A stretch of 64,000 nt of DNA. Source: Balanoglossus misakiensis. Taxonomy: Eukaryota > Hemichordata. The notes under the pieces were generated by a model that ran no database searches, was not told where the DNA came from, and saw only the letters and a list, made by a program, of their open reading frames with translations. The position numbers were made by a program, and so were the translations under genes. Positions 50,372 through 63,203 of the stretch are shown one piece after another. Every line of letters starts with the position of its first letter. Positions within the stretch are counted from its first letter, which is position 1. The stretch is from the NCBI GenBank assembly GCA_040954595.2, contig CM082589.2, positions 6,510,001 through 6,574,000 of the forward strand. Reading direction: 5' to 3'.

Positions 50372-52019
50372 TCTGGCATACACGATGGATCCCTTTCAGC
50401 AGAAAACTCAGAGCTATGGTTCTTCTGCTGATGTCTGTGTGTCCTTCCGGTTACCATCGAATCTCGCAATCAATATAATCACGCGAGATTGTACTTGGGT
50501 TATTCAAGAAAAAAATAATTCGACGAAATTTAGACAATGATATTATTCAGAGTTATAAACAATCCTAAAAATACAAATTTCCATGCATTATTCACCTAGT
50601 CTCTGCAGATGGAAGATTCCAGGGCTGACGTTCTATTTTTAGCTACACCAATGATGTCACTGTCTCGTGACCCTAGTGACGTCTTTGCAAGGGTTTATCA
50701 CTGGCCTCAGCAGGAAAACAGTCATTTGTGAGGCGTTTGTCGTACCTTAGTTTCGAGGAATATTGCAAGGTAGGTGAGCTGTGATGATAATAAGTAACAT
50801 GTTACTTGCTGGTCTATGATTCCAGCTGGTATGTTCACGTCCACCGAAACAAGAGTTAGCGTATTTTGATGCGATCGATTTGCTTTCTGTTTCAAGACTC
50901 TTCTTCCTCGACCACAGTGACGTACACATCAAAATGTACATTTCAGTCCCCTGCTAAAGTACACGTTGATGAAACACCGGTGCAGCTGATTCGTAGGCAA
51001 AGACGGTAGTCACCTGTCAAAGACGAGAAACATCCAAATCACCCTTTAGTCAAGTGTATATGACCATTTTAGTTAATCATGCCATCGTACTCATATATTC
51101 AATCATTTGATAAATCATGGATCTAGCCCCATGTATAAATCGATGGACGTTCATGCAGTATTCACCAAGTACAGTAGATCCGCTCATCGATTTGAAATTT
51201 CTATAAGTTGTTTGAACGTTGAGATCAGTTCAGGCATTCATGACAGACAGAATTGCCGCTGATGTTGAGAATACAATGTAATTCCCTATATTGCAATCGC
51301 GTGACCGTACCAACACTTCTCTAAGTCATATATTCGGAGTTACGAGTGACACTCATTGCATGTGTGACAGTGAGTCATGGAGATAGGTTATATACAGTTC
51401 GCTGTGAATGCACCATATAAACTTGCTGCTTCGATTTTTAGTACCAGTAAATTTATGTTTTTGCAAAAATAGATTTCACTTATCACATTTGACTGTGACT
51501 GATTGTTTTGTATTCTGTGTGTAACGCTTCCCCTCAATGGATTAGCATATTATTGCTGCAGAAATATTGGACTTCTTCTAAAAATGATAAGGGTGCCACC
51601 ATAAATGGATATCTGACAACCATATGTAGATGATATTTACATCGAAGATTTGAATTAATGATTTCTGTTCTGTTAATGTTTAAACAATTTCTACTAAAAG
51701 GATGTTCTAGTGTCACTAGGTGAAAAATTAATCTGAAAATGTGACAAAGGAATCAGATATCAAATTATAGTTATCAAACACTATGGATAGTACCAAATAG
51801 CGAGGGGTGTGGCAAATCCGTATAACAATTGAAATCAGAGTGTGTATACCTGTTATGAGTTGTTTTTGTGTAAAAGACGGGACATCCATCCTTGACCCCC
51901 TGTGTCTCCCCTTGATCTCATTGTTTGCATGTCATTGAGTTGGTCAATCCCACATTCTTTTTTTTCTCATTGTAGGTATTTATTTTTGTTCAAGCTTTAA
52001 AACCCAACAGAAAAGCAAC
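50372..52019. other. Divergent PSMB2 / SDCBP promoter region
   Basis: Start codons face away from each other. A 5' non-coding exon of syntenin probably ends at 50769 (CAAG|GTAGGTGAG) and the next begins at 51976 after TTGTAG, giving about 1.2 kb of 5' intron and leaving only some 400 bp for a shared promoter. Inverted TCTCGC (50460) and GCGAGA (50483) lie upstream of PSMB2. No TATA box is evident. Confidence 0.5.
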
Positions 52020-55000
52020 ATGTCGTTGTACCCATCATTGGAGGACATGAAAGTGGACCAGATGCAGAAGGTATGTGACACCAAGAAAAAAATAAAAGAC
52101 AAGAAATTCTGAAAGAAAAACAATCAGAATACGTGTAGAAAAATATTAGTATCTGTGTATACACATACTGTGCAGTCCTAAATAGCTAAAATGAAAGTGA
52201 CTCCTGTGTGGTGGTTCTGTCATGTGACACTGACAGTGTGTGCGACTATCACTTCCTCGTGTGTTATTATTAATATCCAGATTGGGGTTTACCATTCCCT
52301 TCAACAGGTAGGCTTTACGTGGGTCAAAATTCATGTACCAGCTAGGCTGTAAAACAGATCATTAGCCAAACCACCAATCTCTCCAGTCTCTTCTACAATG
52401 TAGCTAGTTGATAAAAAAGGCTAATTTTTTTGTCTACATATTTGAACAATTAATAATCAGTCATGGTAATATGTACAGGTACATGAAGCTAAAGAATATT
52501 GCAGATACAGGGTTTGTTATATAACGCGTTTGCAGTGTTCTCCCAGGAATTACTGAGACTACATCAGCTAATTTACAAGTATAACCTTACAATAATAATG
52601 TGAACAAAATTATCGATTTCTAATTTGCAAATTGCAACCTTTGTACACCTAAATGAAAAATACATGGGGTAAGGGGGTAAGGACCAACTTGGTAAGGTTG
52701 AGGGCACATACCTTTATCATTATGTATGGCACAAGCTGCCCTGTATTTTTTTTAATAAAGAGAACGATCTGTCGAACAAAGAGAACCAAAAATACCCTCA
52801 CATTTTAGCACGTCAATGGTGCCTGTCAAAACGATCATTTACGTTCTAAATAATGAATATCTATATGTAGTTGTGATTCATACGTTGACTATTGAGTGAG
52901 ACACTAATTTAGTATTAAAGCTTAGTAATTAAAGTGAGACAAGATTCACAGAATGTAGGCCAGTTAAATTATTTAAGAAGTTCCATAGCAGATATGGAGA
53001 TGTTGTATCCAAATTTGACGTCTGTTACTCAAACGATGATTGCCAGCCTTCCTGGCTTGGAGTTGGACTTGTAACAGCAATCTGCTGGCTTCGCCAAATA
53101 ACACGAAAAAGTTTTCTCTCTTGGGTCAATGTTGATAGCAGGGTGTGTTTACCTACATGTAGTTAACCTTTTGTATCATCAGTTAAACCTTTCACCATCA
53201 TGGTTTGGTCCAAGTCCATTGTTTTCTGTGGTATAGGTGGACCTCCATAGAGGGAACTAGGGGTGGAAGGGTGTAAAGATGCTATTCTTATTGTTATTTC
53301 TATATGTGTGTGTTGGATGTGGTTATTATGAATGGAAATGCTTATTTGACCTGTTTCGGTGTCATTTTATCACAGGCCCAGGTCCAACATCACCATGCTG
53401 CTCAGGCGGCCATTGCAGCCAGCCAAGCACAGGCTGCAGGTCCGGGTTATCCGGCACAGCCGACAGCACCGGGATACCCAACACAGCCGGCTGCACCCCA
53501 GTCATCCTTGTATCCGTCCCTGGATGAGTACATGGGATTGAATCTGACGCCGGAATTCGTGGCTCACAATATGCCAGTCGTGGCGCAGAACCCACAGGTA
53601 TGTAGTATGCATAAATGTTGATAACTTAAACACTGTTTATTTGACCTATGAACTTTGGAATATGGATGGGTATGATGATCGCAGATATTTGAAATATCAT
53701 CGGGTAGATGCCATAGTATATCAAATTTGTAGTTGACAAATGAGATGGTTCTATAAATCTTGATACCATGTATTGCAATAGAATTAGATGAGAAAAGAAA
53801 TAAGGATGTTTAATCAAAAAAGGCAAAAAAATTAAATGTGATACAATACTGATGAAGTATATAATGTGTAGTTTGGACCAATTGAATTTGTGATGTAGAT
53901 GAGAAATATTGGGATATAAAGTTTTCCAATATAAATATGTTTAATTTAGATAATTTTGTAATTTCTGTTTTCCAGCAAGCTGTAGCAGTCAGGCAAAGTG
54001 CTGGCATGGTCGCCCCGGTTACTGGTAGTTCTAATTTGGGTTTGATGCGAGCCGAAGTCAAACAGGGTGTGCGTGAAATCACCACATGTAAAGATGGCGA
54101 CGGCAGAATTGGGCTCAGAGTTCGGGCAGTTAGCAAGGTGAGATTGCAAAACGCCCCATTTCATGACATTTGAAGAAGCATTGGAAATGACATTGGTATT
54201 GTCATTACTTTGATTTGCATATTTGTATTAAAGGGACAAAGTCTCTCTCTCGCTGTCCTTTTTCCATTAATTATGTTTGATACAAGACACCGTTCATGTT
54301 ATTGTACATGTGGATATATAGTGAATCAATGTTTCAACCACACAACAGCGAGTTTTTCACTCTCGTGTCTACAAGTGGGATGGAAGTTGTATGTGGTCGA
54401 ACGTTGATGCACTGTACATGTATACCCACATGTAGAATAACATAAACAGTGTCTTGTATCAAATATAATTAATGGAAAAGGGGCAGCTGGAGAGAGACTT
54501 TGTCCCTTTAATTATTACTGCACTAGTTTATGAATATAAGGTATAAACTTTGTGTTGTCAATATCTCACTTTTTATGCTTATTCTTAAAAAATCTGCCTT
54601 TTCTTGTAGGGAGTCTTTGTCCAATTTGTGCACAAGAACTCGCCAGCTTCCCTGGCTGGGCTCCGGTTCGGTGATCAGATCCTGCAGATAAACGGCGAGA
54701 CGGTTGCCGGCTGGGATACCGATAAGACCATGAAATACTTGAAGAAATGTGGCGCGGAGAGGATTGTATTTGCTGTCAGAGATAGGCAAGTCATAGAGTC
54801 ACTATCCCTTATTAACTGAATGTTTTAAAATGATGATTATGCGTTGTATGATGATAATGTGAACTGGATAGTCTCACTGATAAAAAAAAATCAGTGAGGT
54901 CAGAGGTCACGCCAAACTCACCAGAAGGTTCAGATGATTAATAAATGTCTTGTCTTTTAAACTTTCAGGCCGTTTGAACGTACCATTTCCCTGCAGAAAG

Positions 55001-56008
55001 ACAGTGCTGGCTACGTCGGCTTTGTTTACAAAAATGGAGAAATCACAAAAATTGCAAAAGACACGTCAGCTGCCAGGAACGGCCTGCTTATTGATCACAT
55101 GATACTTGAAGTGAACGGGCAGAATGTTATCGGACTGAAGGTATGTATTCCAGTTGTCGTAAATTCATTTATACATCATGCACATTTTAGATCAAGCATT
55201 GAGGCATCTGAGTGAACCTTGTCCATCTGTGTTGTAACCAGTAGCTTTCTTGTTGCAAGAATACCCACATGCCAGTGCTCAGATCGAGAACTTCTCTACT
55301 CATCCATATAAAAAAGGTCCTTCTTATCTCTGTTCTCTTAATTTTGTTACCCGAAGATGCAACAAAGAAGTTAGGGTTATACATTACAAGCCATACCTTT
55401 CACCAAACTAAAACTGTGTGATATGAATTATTTGTGATTTCAACCATGTGTTTTATCTCTGGTCTAAAGAGAGAGTCTCTGCTTGTTAAACTGTGTGTAC
55501 CCAGTAAAAGATGACTTACCCTGTGCTTTCTAAACTCTCTTCAGGACTCTCAGATTGGTGAAATTATCTCAGTTGCTGGACAAACAATCACACTCACTAT
55601 TATTCCCAAATTCATCTACAATCACATGATGAAGAGGTAAGTCCTGACCTGGAAATGCCGTTGTCAGTAAACTTAGGGGGTCCTGAAAATAAATTTGCAT
55701 ATTTTACTACACCTTCGAGTCCCCCAAGTGTGATTTACATTCATTTGCTGCTGAAGTGTACATGTGTATTCAGGAAATATTGTATGACCATACTAAGGGG
55801 TCTAAAAATTCCATATCTATGTTTTAGATCGAGCATGTGTCACGCAAATGTATTGATTACCAAATAAGAGTTATTGTCCCTATTTCAAATGTTTTACACA
55901 GTATATGCCAATATTCTTCCACACATTGAATCTTTTGTTATTTCTCATTTCAGCATTGGAGATTCCCTCGTCAAAAAGAACATGGACCATTCCATTCCTG
56001 ATGTGTAG
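52020..56008 (+). CDS. SDCBP: Syntenin (syndecan-binding PDZ protein)
   Basis: Exons 52020-52070, 53376-53597, 53976-54137, 54610-54785, 54969-55140, 55545-55636, 55954-56008; 309 residues (human 298). The N-terminus [17 protein letters not shown] and a second [11 protein letters not shown] give two LYPxL-type motifs, known in syntenin to bind ALIX in exosome formation. An alanine/glutamine-proline stretch ([15 protein letters not shown]) follows. Two PDZ domains: PDZ1 ([37 protein letters not shown]) and PDZ2 ([32 protein letters not shown]). These bind syndecan C-termini. The intron after 54785 has a GC donor (AG|GCAAGT), needed to keep VRDRPFERT in frame. Polyadenylation signals AATAAA at 56619 and 57318. 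Confidence 0.95.
53183..53277. mobile_element. About 90-bp TTAA MITE (family 2)
   Basis: Begins TTAAACCTTTCACCATCATG and ends AGGGGTGGAAGGGTGTAA, in syntenin intron 1. Confidence 0.55.
54232..54507. mobile_element. TTAA-flanked foldback MITE, family 1 copy 2
   Basis: Bounded by TTAA at 54228-54231 and 54508-54511; termini AGGGACAAAGTCTCTCTC and GAGAGAGACTTTGTCCCT are exact inverted repeats. Shares ATTAATTAT, TGGATATATAGTGAATCAA and GTGGGATGGAAGTT with the copy at 20217 but lacks about 70 bp of it. In a syntenin intron. Confidence 0.75.
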
Positions 56009-58076
56009 AGCCACAGCGCTGACCATAACTGAAAGGAAAGACCAGCCCAAACAATCGAGATTATTGCGTCAATAAGACACAAACTACATATGTACATCTC
56101 CACTGTATCATAGACTCAAATGACACATAAAAAAGCACCATTAGGGTTCATATGCTAGTAATCCTAGAAAGCCCCAGGGGGGGGGGGGGGGTTCAGCCAC
56201 TTATGCTACCACAATTTGTTGATGTTTGCAATTAAGAAATGACAAAATACCACACAATCACCTCTCTTGGCCCAAAAAGTCCTGGTGTTTTTTATGGCTT
56301 TGAGCATATGAATCATGCACCAACATGAACATTATTTACAAATACAATAGGAGTCTTTATATTTTTATCCAGTATAAGTGGTGAATTAAGATAGATATTT
56401 CATTTAACGGAACAAAGTCATTGGCGTTTGACAATAAATAAGTAGCATCAAAAAAAAATTAATAGAACGAAGAGAGACATGTTGGCAGTTTGACAGTAAT
56501 GGAAAGAAAGATGCAAAGCTGTTTGTATTAGTGTGTAAGGTGTAAGAATTGATGACATGACGAAGGAAATGAGATTTGCTCTCTGTTTATTGTACTCACT
56601 ATAGTAATATTTTAGAGTAAATAAAAGGGGGTATGTACACTTTGCTTCATCTTACTAATCGTTAGTCTGAAGATTCCTTGATTTACTTAAATTTTTGTGA
56701 TATGTACTGTATTTTTATTTTGCCTACTTGTTAAGAGCAATGTTCAGTCGCAGACTCAAGTCTCCATAGGTGTTGACAGCAAAGACAAACCTATGATAGG
56801 AAACCACAAAAGTATCGAAATTTACCACTCGTGTTTATCCTGTTTATATTCTCTTTATTATGAAAGTTATTAAATGACATCTTGAAAATGGTTTCTTAAA
56901 GAAAATATTGTCATAGTTGTTTTTTTACATTTATTTTCCATTTTAAGTTAAATCTTTTTGTAGGTGTTGCTTTTTACATCTTTGCTGTTGTGTATTTTGA
57001 GAGATGTTTTCTTGCCAAGTCCTGACTGTTATCTTCTTGTTACACTACCCCAAAAGATCCACATTTTATTTGTTCTTGGCAAATTGACAAAACTGGTTTG
57101 CTGGCAAGTTATTTAATCGTTTAAAATGTATTTTTGTTTTAGTGCCATAAAAGAAAAAACTAGACGGACTTCATTTGTGAAGAAAACCTTTGACATTAGC
57201 CACTTGACCAGCTGAGTGCTGTGGAGTTTTAAATAATGAAGATTTTGCTGTACGAAAATTTATTGTACTTCACAGTGCCAAAATATTCAAGACTCATCTC
57301 TCATCATAGCATACGTTAATAAAACGTAAAAACCTTACCAGTTGTTGCCAAGGTGTAAATTAATATTTTGCCATGGGCCACACAGGAAAGCTTTCATAGC
57401 TGTAACAGTCACATGGTCATCACAGAATTGTGCACACCTAATGGAGATACACACCCTTTGTTCCATATACATAACTTTAAAAATTCCCAAATATATGTCG
57501 CAGTACATGGAGGATGCAAAGAAAGAAAATTGGTGAAAATAAATGGTGAAAATTTGACATTCTAATGCCAGTTGTTATCAACTACATCTGGGACAACAAG
57601 TCCTACGGGGAAGAGTCTCTGAGTATCTTGGATAGAAAGGGTGGTCTGGTCCCCTTCACTGTAACACATACACATATGAATATTGTAATTGATTTATTTT
57701 CATCAGATGGAACTCGCAAACATTTTAGGGAAATTAGAGTAAATATAACTTTCATATGACTGGATATAGAAACACTGTCACTCGATAACAGTGCGTGATC
57801 AGCACATGATTAGGGCATGATCACTATATTCACGTTTTCCTTTTGAAATATTCATGTTTAGTCGTTTTAACATGAAAGGGGGTGTGACAATGTGCTGTGC
57901 AACACAACACTATATGACTCAAGGGTATGAGGTCACCAGCAGGACCTATTAAACTTGGTCTATCCTGTCAGGTTTGGCGCATTTGGAACAGAAGTGCACT
58001 GTAACGACCACTTCGGTGTGATTCAGCACCAAACTGTTTTGTTTTGGAGGGACCCGTAGAGTCGATTGTTCATCAG
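56009..58076. other. Syntenin 3' UTR and intergenic region
   Basis: AATAAA at 56619-56624 and 57318-57323 are likely 3' ends. A G-run lies at 56179-56191. Short open frames near 57350-57760 have no recognisable motif. The promoter of the next gene should lie before 58077. Confidence 0.5.
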
Positions 58077-59540
58077 ATGTCGCAAATGGTAGCTCACAGT
58101 ATGATGGCTCGTCATCTGCTTCGATTTGCAAACTTTCATCGAAGTGCAAATAGGAGAATGGTGTTTCTTGCAAGCCCTTTGCACACATCTTTTCGTCACC
58201 TGCCGTATGACAGACACGTTAACATGGAGGAAACCAAGACCACGGTCATACTGAAGGCAGGGTTGCCATCGGATCTAATACGTGACTACAGTAGTGAGTA
58301 ATAAACTATTTTTTTCTTGGAAGGAGCCAGATTGTACAAACTTGTGCCTGTCGGGTATCATAGACACCTACTTAATATATGGGGGGTGAGACTTAAAAAC
58401 GGAGAGGGAAGGCTAGTTATATCTCAATACACGGTAACTCCTAGCTCTGTGTACAGGTCTGTGTGTTCCCGGCGTTACACGGCCTGCAAATTAAAGTGTG
58501 GGGGACTGCAATATATAAAGGCTGAAAGACAGTAATACCCTCATTCACCCTTTATTATAGAGAATGGTGTCCTCGTTTTCCCTCACAGTCCTTCGTTTTA
58601 CCCTCTGCTCTACATGGGTCCATTTTGGCCCATTCCTTTGTTTAGACATATAGCCACACGCCGAAAGCTATGAAAAATATGTTCTGATATGAGAAAACAT
58701 ACATACGGGATTTGATTTGCAATTGAGCGTACGAACATTCTCTATCACTACATGTCATGAATTGATATCAGTGTTTTATCTTCAAGTATTTTCGTGTATT
58801 ATCTTACAGAGAAGCCGAGTGCGCATAAGATGTTTTATCACGTCCATCTTCCATTCAAAATGTCGGGCGCGCCATTTGCGGTCCACGATGCGTACAGACT
58901 CCGGCAGGAAGACCACACTGGTTTGTTTGTTTTAGGCTCCCTAACTCACTCCTCGCCAACGATGCATACTATACTCGAAGAGCGCCCTCACACGCCAATC
59001 GTCCTGACGTCATTCATCAAAGCCGTCGGGACAACATCGTACGACATGCGTCAACAGATTTGCAGCCTGTCGGACGGCGAGCCACTGAGTACAGAGGACT
59101 CGAAGTTAGTCTTGGTAGACACAAGAACACAGACCCCAAAGCCGCACCCTGACTGGTTCCTCCAGAAGTATGCACACCTACGAAAACAACCCGGGGTAAG
59201 AGTGATGGCACCACATGAGAAAACAGTACGCGGATTTTCTCACAAAGTGAAAATTCTGCCCAGTGATACTATACTCTGTTCTTTGACATATTATTCATAT
59301 TTTCGATTCTGCGCCGAATGCTTGACTAAGGCCTTTCAAAGCAAGGCTATGGAGAAGTTTACGGTTAACTACCAACTGCGCAGAGTTAAGGAAGTGTCGG
59401 CCTTGTTCACGGTTAAAGGAAAGACAACTGATGAGCTTACGGTCACTATGTGGGAAGATAAAAACCAGTTAAATACTCTGAATTTTATCATCAAAAGGGG
59501 CCAAGATGACATATTCCATTGTGGTGTACAATTCACATAG
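58077..59540 (+). CDS. Hotdog-fold thioesterase-like protein, paralogue 1 (active-site motif lost)
   Basis: Two exons, 58077-58293 and 58810-59540 (phase 1), about 315 residues. I take the first ATG (MSQMVAHSMMARHL); later ATGs in the same frame are possible. The layout is that of a double hotdog protein: a first half with TPIVLTSFIKAVGTTS and LVLVDTRTQTPKPHPDW, and a second beginning GFSHKVKILPSD. In paralogues the second half has SDVDLNNHVSY, the D-x-x-N-H-V element typical of thioester hydrolases; here it reads SDTILCSLTYY, so the aspartate, asparagine and histidine are gone. The family hydrolyses acyl-CoA or acyl-ACP; this copy may bind without cleaving. AATAAA at 60015 is a possible 3' end. 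Its first exon is basic with a possible organelle-targeting look, unproven. Confidence 0.72.
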
Positions 59541-60245
59541 TAAATATCATCTGTCTTTAACTGTTTTTTTTATCAGGGAGATACATTCATTTCACTCTCG
59601 CGAGACAACAACAAATTTCTCACTACATTTGCTGCATGCTACGTGATCGACAGAATTTCAAGATGGCGGATTTCTTTGACTTCAGTGGAATAAGCAGGCG
59701 TTAATAACCCCTGGCAAATTCCAAAGGGGGATGGCTCCCTCCCGCCCGAGGTTCTCCCATAATGGGGACTCATCAGCATAACAATATTAAACAATGCAGT
59801 GTAACGTAAATTAGACACTGACTCCATCAGAAGTTTACAAGGAGAAATTACCCGTACCCCTCCACCCACCAAACGTCACGAGTCAATGCTGAAAAAATGG
59901 TTCTCTATATGTTATACGGAGGGGGCGTTTCAATCACAATTCCGGTATTACTGTTTCTTCAAGTCTGCTTTATTTTATGCATTTAACGAAATGTTACTAC
60001 ACAGAGGAATGTGTAATAAACAGCAAAGTAGTTTTTGTGCAATGGTTCAATGTATAATTGTTTGTTGTATTATTCAATGTACAATTGTTCGTTGTATATT
60101 GATTCATGGTTAAAACGAATGCGAAGACACAGGCTGGTGTACAAACCGTTGGCGTAGCCGCAGGTAAAAACAACTATATATTACATAACCGGTTCTTTGT
60201 TTTTAGAAAAAATCGTGAATGGTTTGGCGCATTTTATTATCTCTA
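59541..60245. other. Convergent spacer in the hotdog cluster
   Basis: 705 bp between paralogues 1 and 2. Nothing coding recognised. It contains plus-strand AATAAA at 60015 and a minus-strand AATAAA (60233-60238) immediately past the stop of paralogue 2. Confidence 0.5.
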
Positions 60246-61571
60246 TCATGCACGTTCATAAAGCCGAACAGAACTATGAAAGATGTCCCGTCCACCTTTG
60301 CTGATGATAAAGTTCAATTGATCTGACCGCTTTTCATCTTCCCACATATTTACATCCAGTTCATCGCCAACATTTGCCTCGGCTAGATACAACGTCGACA
60401 CTTTCTTAACTGTGTAGCCTTCAAAGTCACCCGTGAAGTTCCTCAGCTTGGTGCTATAGAACGCCAGAGATGCGCAGTCCGAACAGTAGCGCAGGTAACA
60501 TAGGTAAGACACGTGGTTGTTCAAATCGACGTCACTGTGTGGAACTTTTTGTTTGTGTGTAAAACCGTCGCCCTTATTCTTGTGCGCCTTCATCAACACT
60601 GTCCCGGGTTCTGGCACTAGAGGGGAGTATTTCTCCACGAACCAATCGGAATGCGGCAGGGGGCGACGTGTTTCCTCGTTCACACAGACGTTTGTCACAT
60701 CCAGGCTGCACAGCGCTTCGTCGTTTTCCAGAATGCGAAGCTCTTGCCTAAACTGCAGGGACGTTCTCCCGACCCCAGTTAGGAAAAGTGTCATGACAAC
60801 AGGCGTTGTTGGGCTGCTTCGGATAACATCGTAAAATCTCGGAGTTGTGTCAACCTCAACACCTAAAATGAATAGCAAACGCTTCCGTTCTTCCAACATC
60901 CTCTTCATCTGACAGAATCTGCCATCAACAACCAATAAGTGGAAGCGTACCGCTTGAATAGCCCGCTGCAAGCGCCACAAATGTGGTTTTTCTGAAAGGG
61001 AAAACATGGCGGCAATGTTCAAGTTTATATGACTATCCGACAGTGGCGCCGTTTACCTTTTTCAATAACAAATTAAATGCCTGGGGTTTAAATGACACCC
61101 AAACCACGGTAACCGAGTCCTACAACAAGTCTAGTGACGTGTATCCATACCCAGTGTTATAGATAGACTCGCACACCAGGTCTATCTAAAATACACTGGG
61201 TGTGCAATCTGCTTCACACGACACGACCAATTCTACTGTGGACACTATTTTTAACAGTTCGAGTAGTACACTAAAGTAAGCCAGAGTCACCCGCGTGGGT
61301 TGAGGACGGGGACATGTGCTCAGCTGATGACCTACATAGGCCTAACATGTCGGAAAATGTACTTACTGGCGCGGTCGTACTCAAGGATAGAAAATGGCAA
61401 TCCACTTTTGAATACAACTCTAGCTTGCGCTCCCTCTCTCTCGATGCGCGTTTCAACTGAAATGTTGCGGGTTAGCTTGGCCATGTGCACATGATTTCTA
61501 GCAGTAGTGGCTCTCTTCAATGTCCAAGTACAAAGCTTTTTGTGTATAGCGTTCAGTAGTACCGCCGCCAT
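60246..61571 (-). CDS. Hotdog-fold thioesterase-like protein, paralogue 2 (motif intact)
   Basis: Two exons, 61571-61367 and 60991-60246, phase 1; 316 residues. Starts MAAVLLNAIHKKLCTWTLKR, basic and possibly a mitochondrial targeting sequence. Exon 2 carries TPVVMTLFLTGVGRTSLQF, VCVNEETRRPLPHSDWF, then the second hotdog with PHSDVDLNNHVSYLCYLRYC and ELDVNMWEDEKRSDQLNFII. The D-x-x-N-H-V element is complete, so this is the best candidate in the cluster for an active acyl thioesterase. The substrate is unknown. It is convergent with paralogue 1 and head-of-cluster relative to paralogue 3. Confidence 0.8.
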
Positions 61572-61913
61572 GACAGTTTAGCCTTATTGAGTTCAAGGTC
61601 GCACTATCATACAGGATTTGACCTACGGGGGCAAAATTTACGATCTCATACTATGCGTCGTGTCGGTTTTGTTGCTTCTGTTTGCATTTAACTATTAACG
61701 ATGGAATGAAAACAATTTGGGGCGAAGCAAAGCTGTATTGTTGACAGGGCATATTATAGTTACCTTTACATGTACTCTTCAATGATATCGCATTTTTAAC
61801 AACACCATCAGAAAAAAAAGTCATTTGTGTGTTCATTAGTTTTAATTGATATCCCTCAAATTAATGGCCAACTTCCCCTTTATTGCTAGTGACATCACTG
61901 TCCCTTAACATCA

Positions 61914-62662
61914 TCATACGTACAACTGTACAGAACAGTGGAATACATCTAGTTTGGCTCTTTTGATGATAAAGTTCAGGGTTCCCGACTGTTTATCATC
62001 TTCCCACATATGAACATCAAGTTCATCGTTTACATTTGCCTCATTCAAGTACAACGAGGATACCTTCTTAACTTTGTAATTCGCAAATTCTCCAGAGAAG
62101 TTCTTTGTGGCTTTGCGCTGGAATGCTATAGTTGCACAGTCTGAGCAGTACTGTACATAGCGTATATAGGAAACATGATTTTGAATATCAATGTCATTCG
62201 GCAGTGCCCTGGTCTTGTACGTGAAACCCTCTCCTTTATTCTGGTGAGCTTCCATCACAACAGTCTCTGGTCCTTTCACAAGGTGGGCATATTTAGTTTT
62301 ATACCAAGCTGGAAGTGGTTTAGGTCGACGTGTTTCTTTGTCGACGAACACAATTTTTGTATCCAAAGAACATAACATCTCGTCTCCCTGGTCTCTGTTA
62401 AGGGTACGGAGTTCATGGTGAAATCCAACTGACGTGTTTCCAACGCTGTTTAGATAGATTGTCATAGCAACCGGTGTCTGGGGGTTGTTTTTTGTGCAAT
62501 CATAAAGTTTAGGGTACGCCTGACTGGTGGCACCAATCATGAAACGTAGAGTTCCTTCCTCTTCATTTAATCTCTTGAATTCTGCCAGTCGACCATCTCT
62601 GACAGACAAATGCACACGTGTAGAATGAAAAGTCTTCAGTAGGCCGCATAAGGTAGGTTTCC
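61914..62662 (-). CDS. Hotdog-fold thioesterase-like protein, paralogue 3 (second exon only; first exon not found)
   Basis: A single coding block 62662-61914 (249 codons with stop), starting after a phase-1 acceptor (CATCAG|GGAAACC). It contains TPVAMTIYLNSVGNTSVGF, FVDKETRRPKPLPAWY, LPNDIDIQNHVSYIRYVQYC and HMWEDDKQSGTLNFIIKRAK, close to paralogue 4. The D-x-x-N-H-V element is kept. No first exon like those of paralogues 1 and 2 is found in the 540 bp up to the end of paralogue 4. It may use the first exon of paralogue 4 (beyond the right edge) as an alternative last exon, or be a partial duplicate. AATAAA on the minus strand at 61879-61884. Confidence 0.7.
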
Positions 62663-63203
62663 CTGATGAAGCATAAGGACAGAAAATTAAGTTAATAAGC
62701 GATTGCCATGATACGAGTCAAGGCTGTTGTCGACAACCTAACGCAACACCCATTCTTGTTGCTTTGTGATTGACAATTTCATTGCAAAACAACCGCGTAG
62801 CCGCTTTACAGACAAGTACACATGCACATGTTCGTAATAGCCTATCCTATGATAAGACCGAAAGTGCATCTGACGTCATGTGAATGCTTGCTGCATAAGT
62901 GTGTGTGTTTTACATACACATGAGTACATGCTTCCGTTTATCAAACATACATACATACATACATACATACATACATACATACATACATACATACATACAT
63001 ACATACATACATACATACATACATACATACATACATACATACATACATTTTTATGAATTCCTGCTAGAACAGCAGATAAATTGAATCACAGACTGCTTCC
63101 AAAAAGTGTTTATTGATATCATTAGTTTTTATTTATATCCCTCAATTAATGGCCAACTTCCCCTTTAATTGCTCTTAGTGACATCACTGTCCCTTAACTA
63201 TCA
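62663..63203. other. Spacer between paralogues 3 and 4
   Basis: 540 bp holding a long (CATA)n microsatellite and the 3' flank of paralogue 4, which matches the 3' flank of paralogue 3 (ATCCCTCAAATTAATGGCC against ATCCCTCAATTAATGGCC). No exon seen. Confidence 0.6.
62945..63048. repeat. (CATA)n microsatellite
   Basis: About 26 perfect copies of CATA/ATAC. The open frame reading through it is an artefact. Confidence 0.95.

Noticed and set aside
60517-60834. Plus-strand frame of 105 codons
   Set aside because: Antisense shadow of hotdog paralogue 2.
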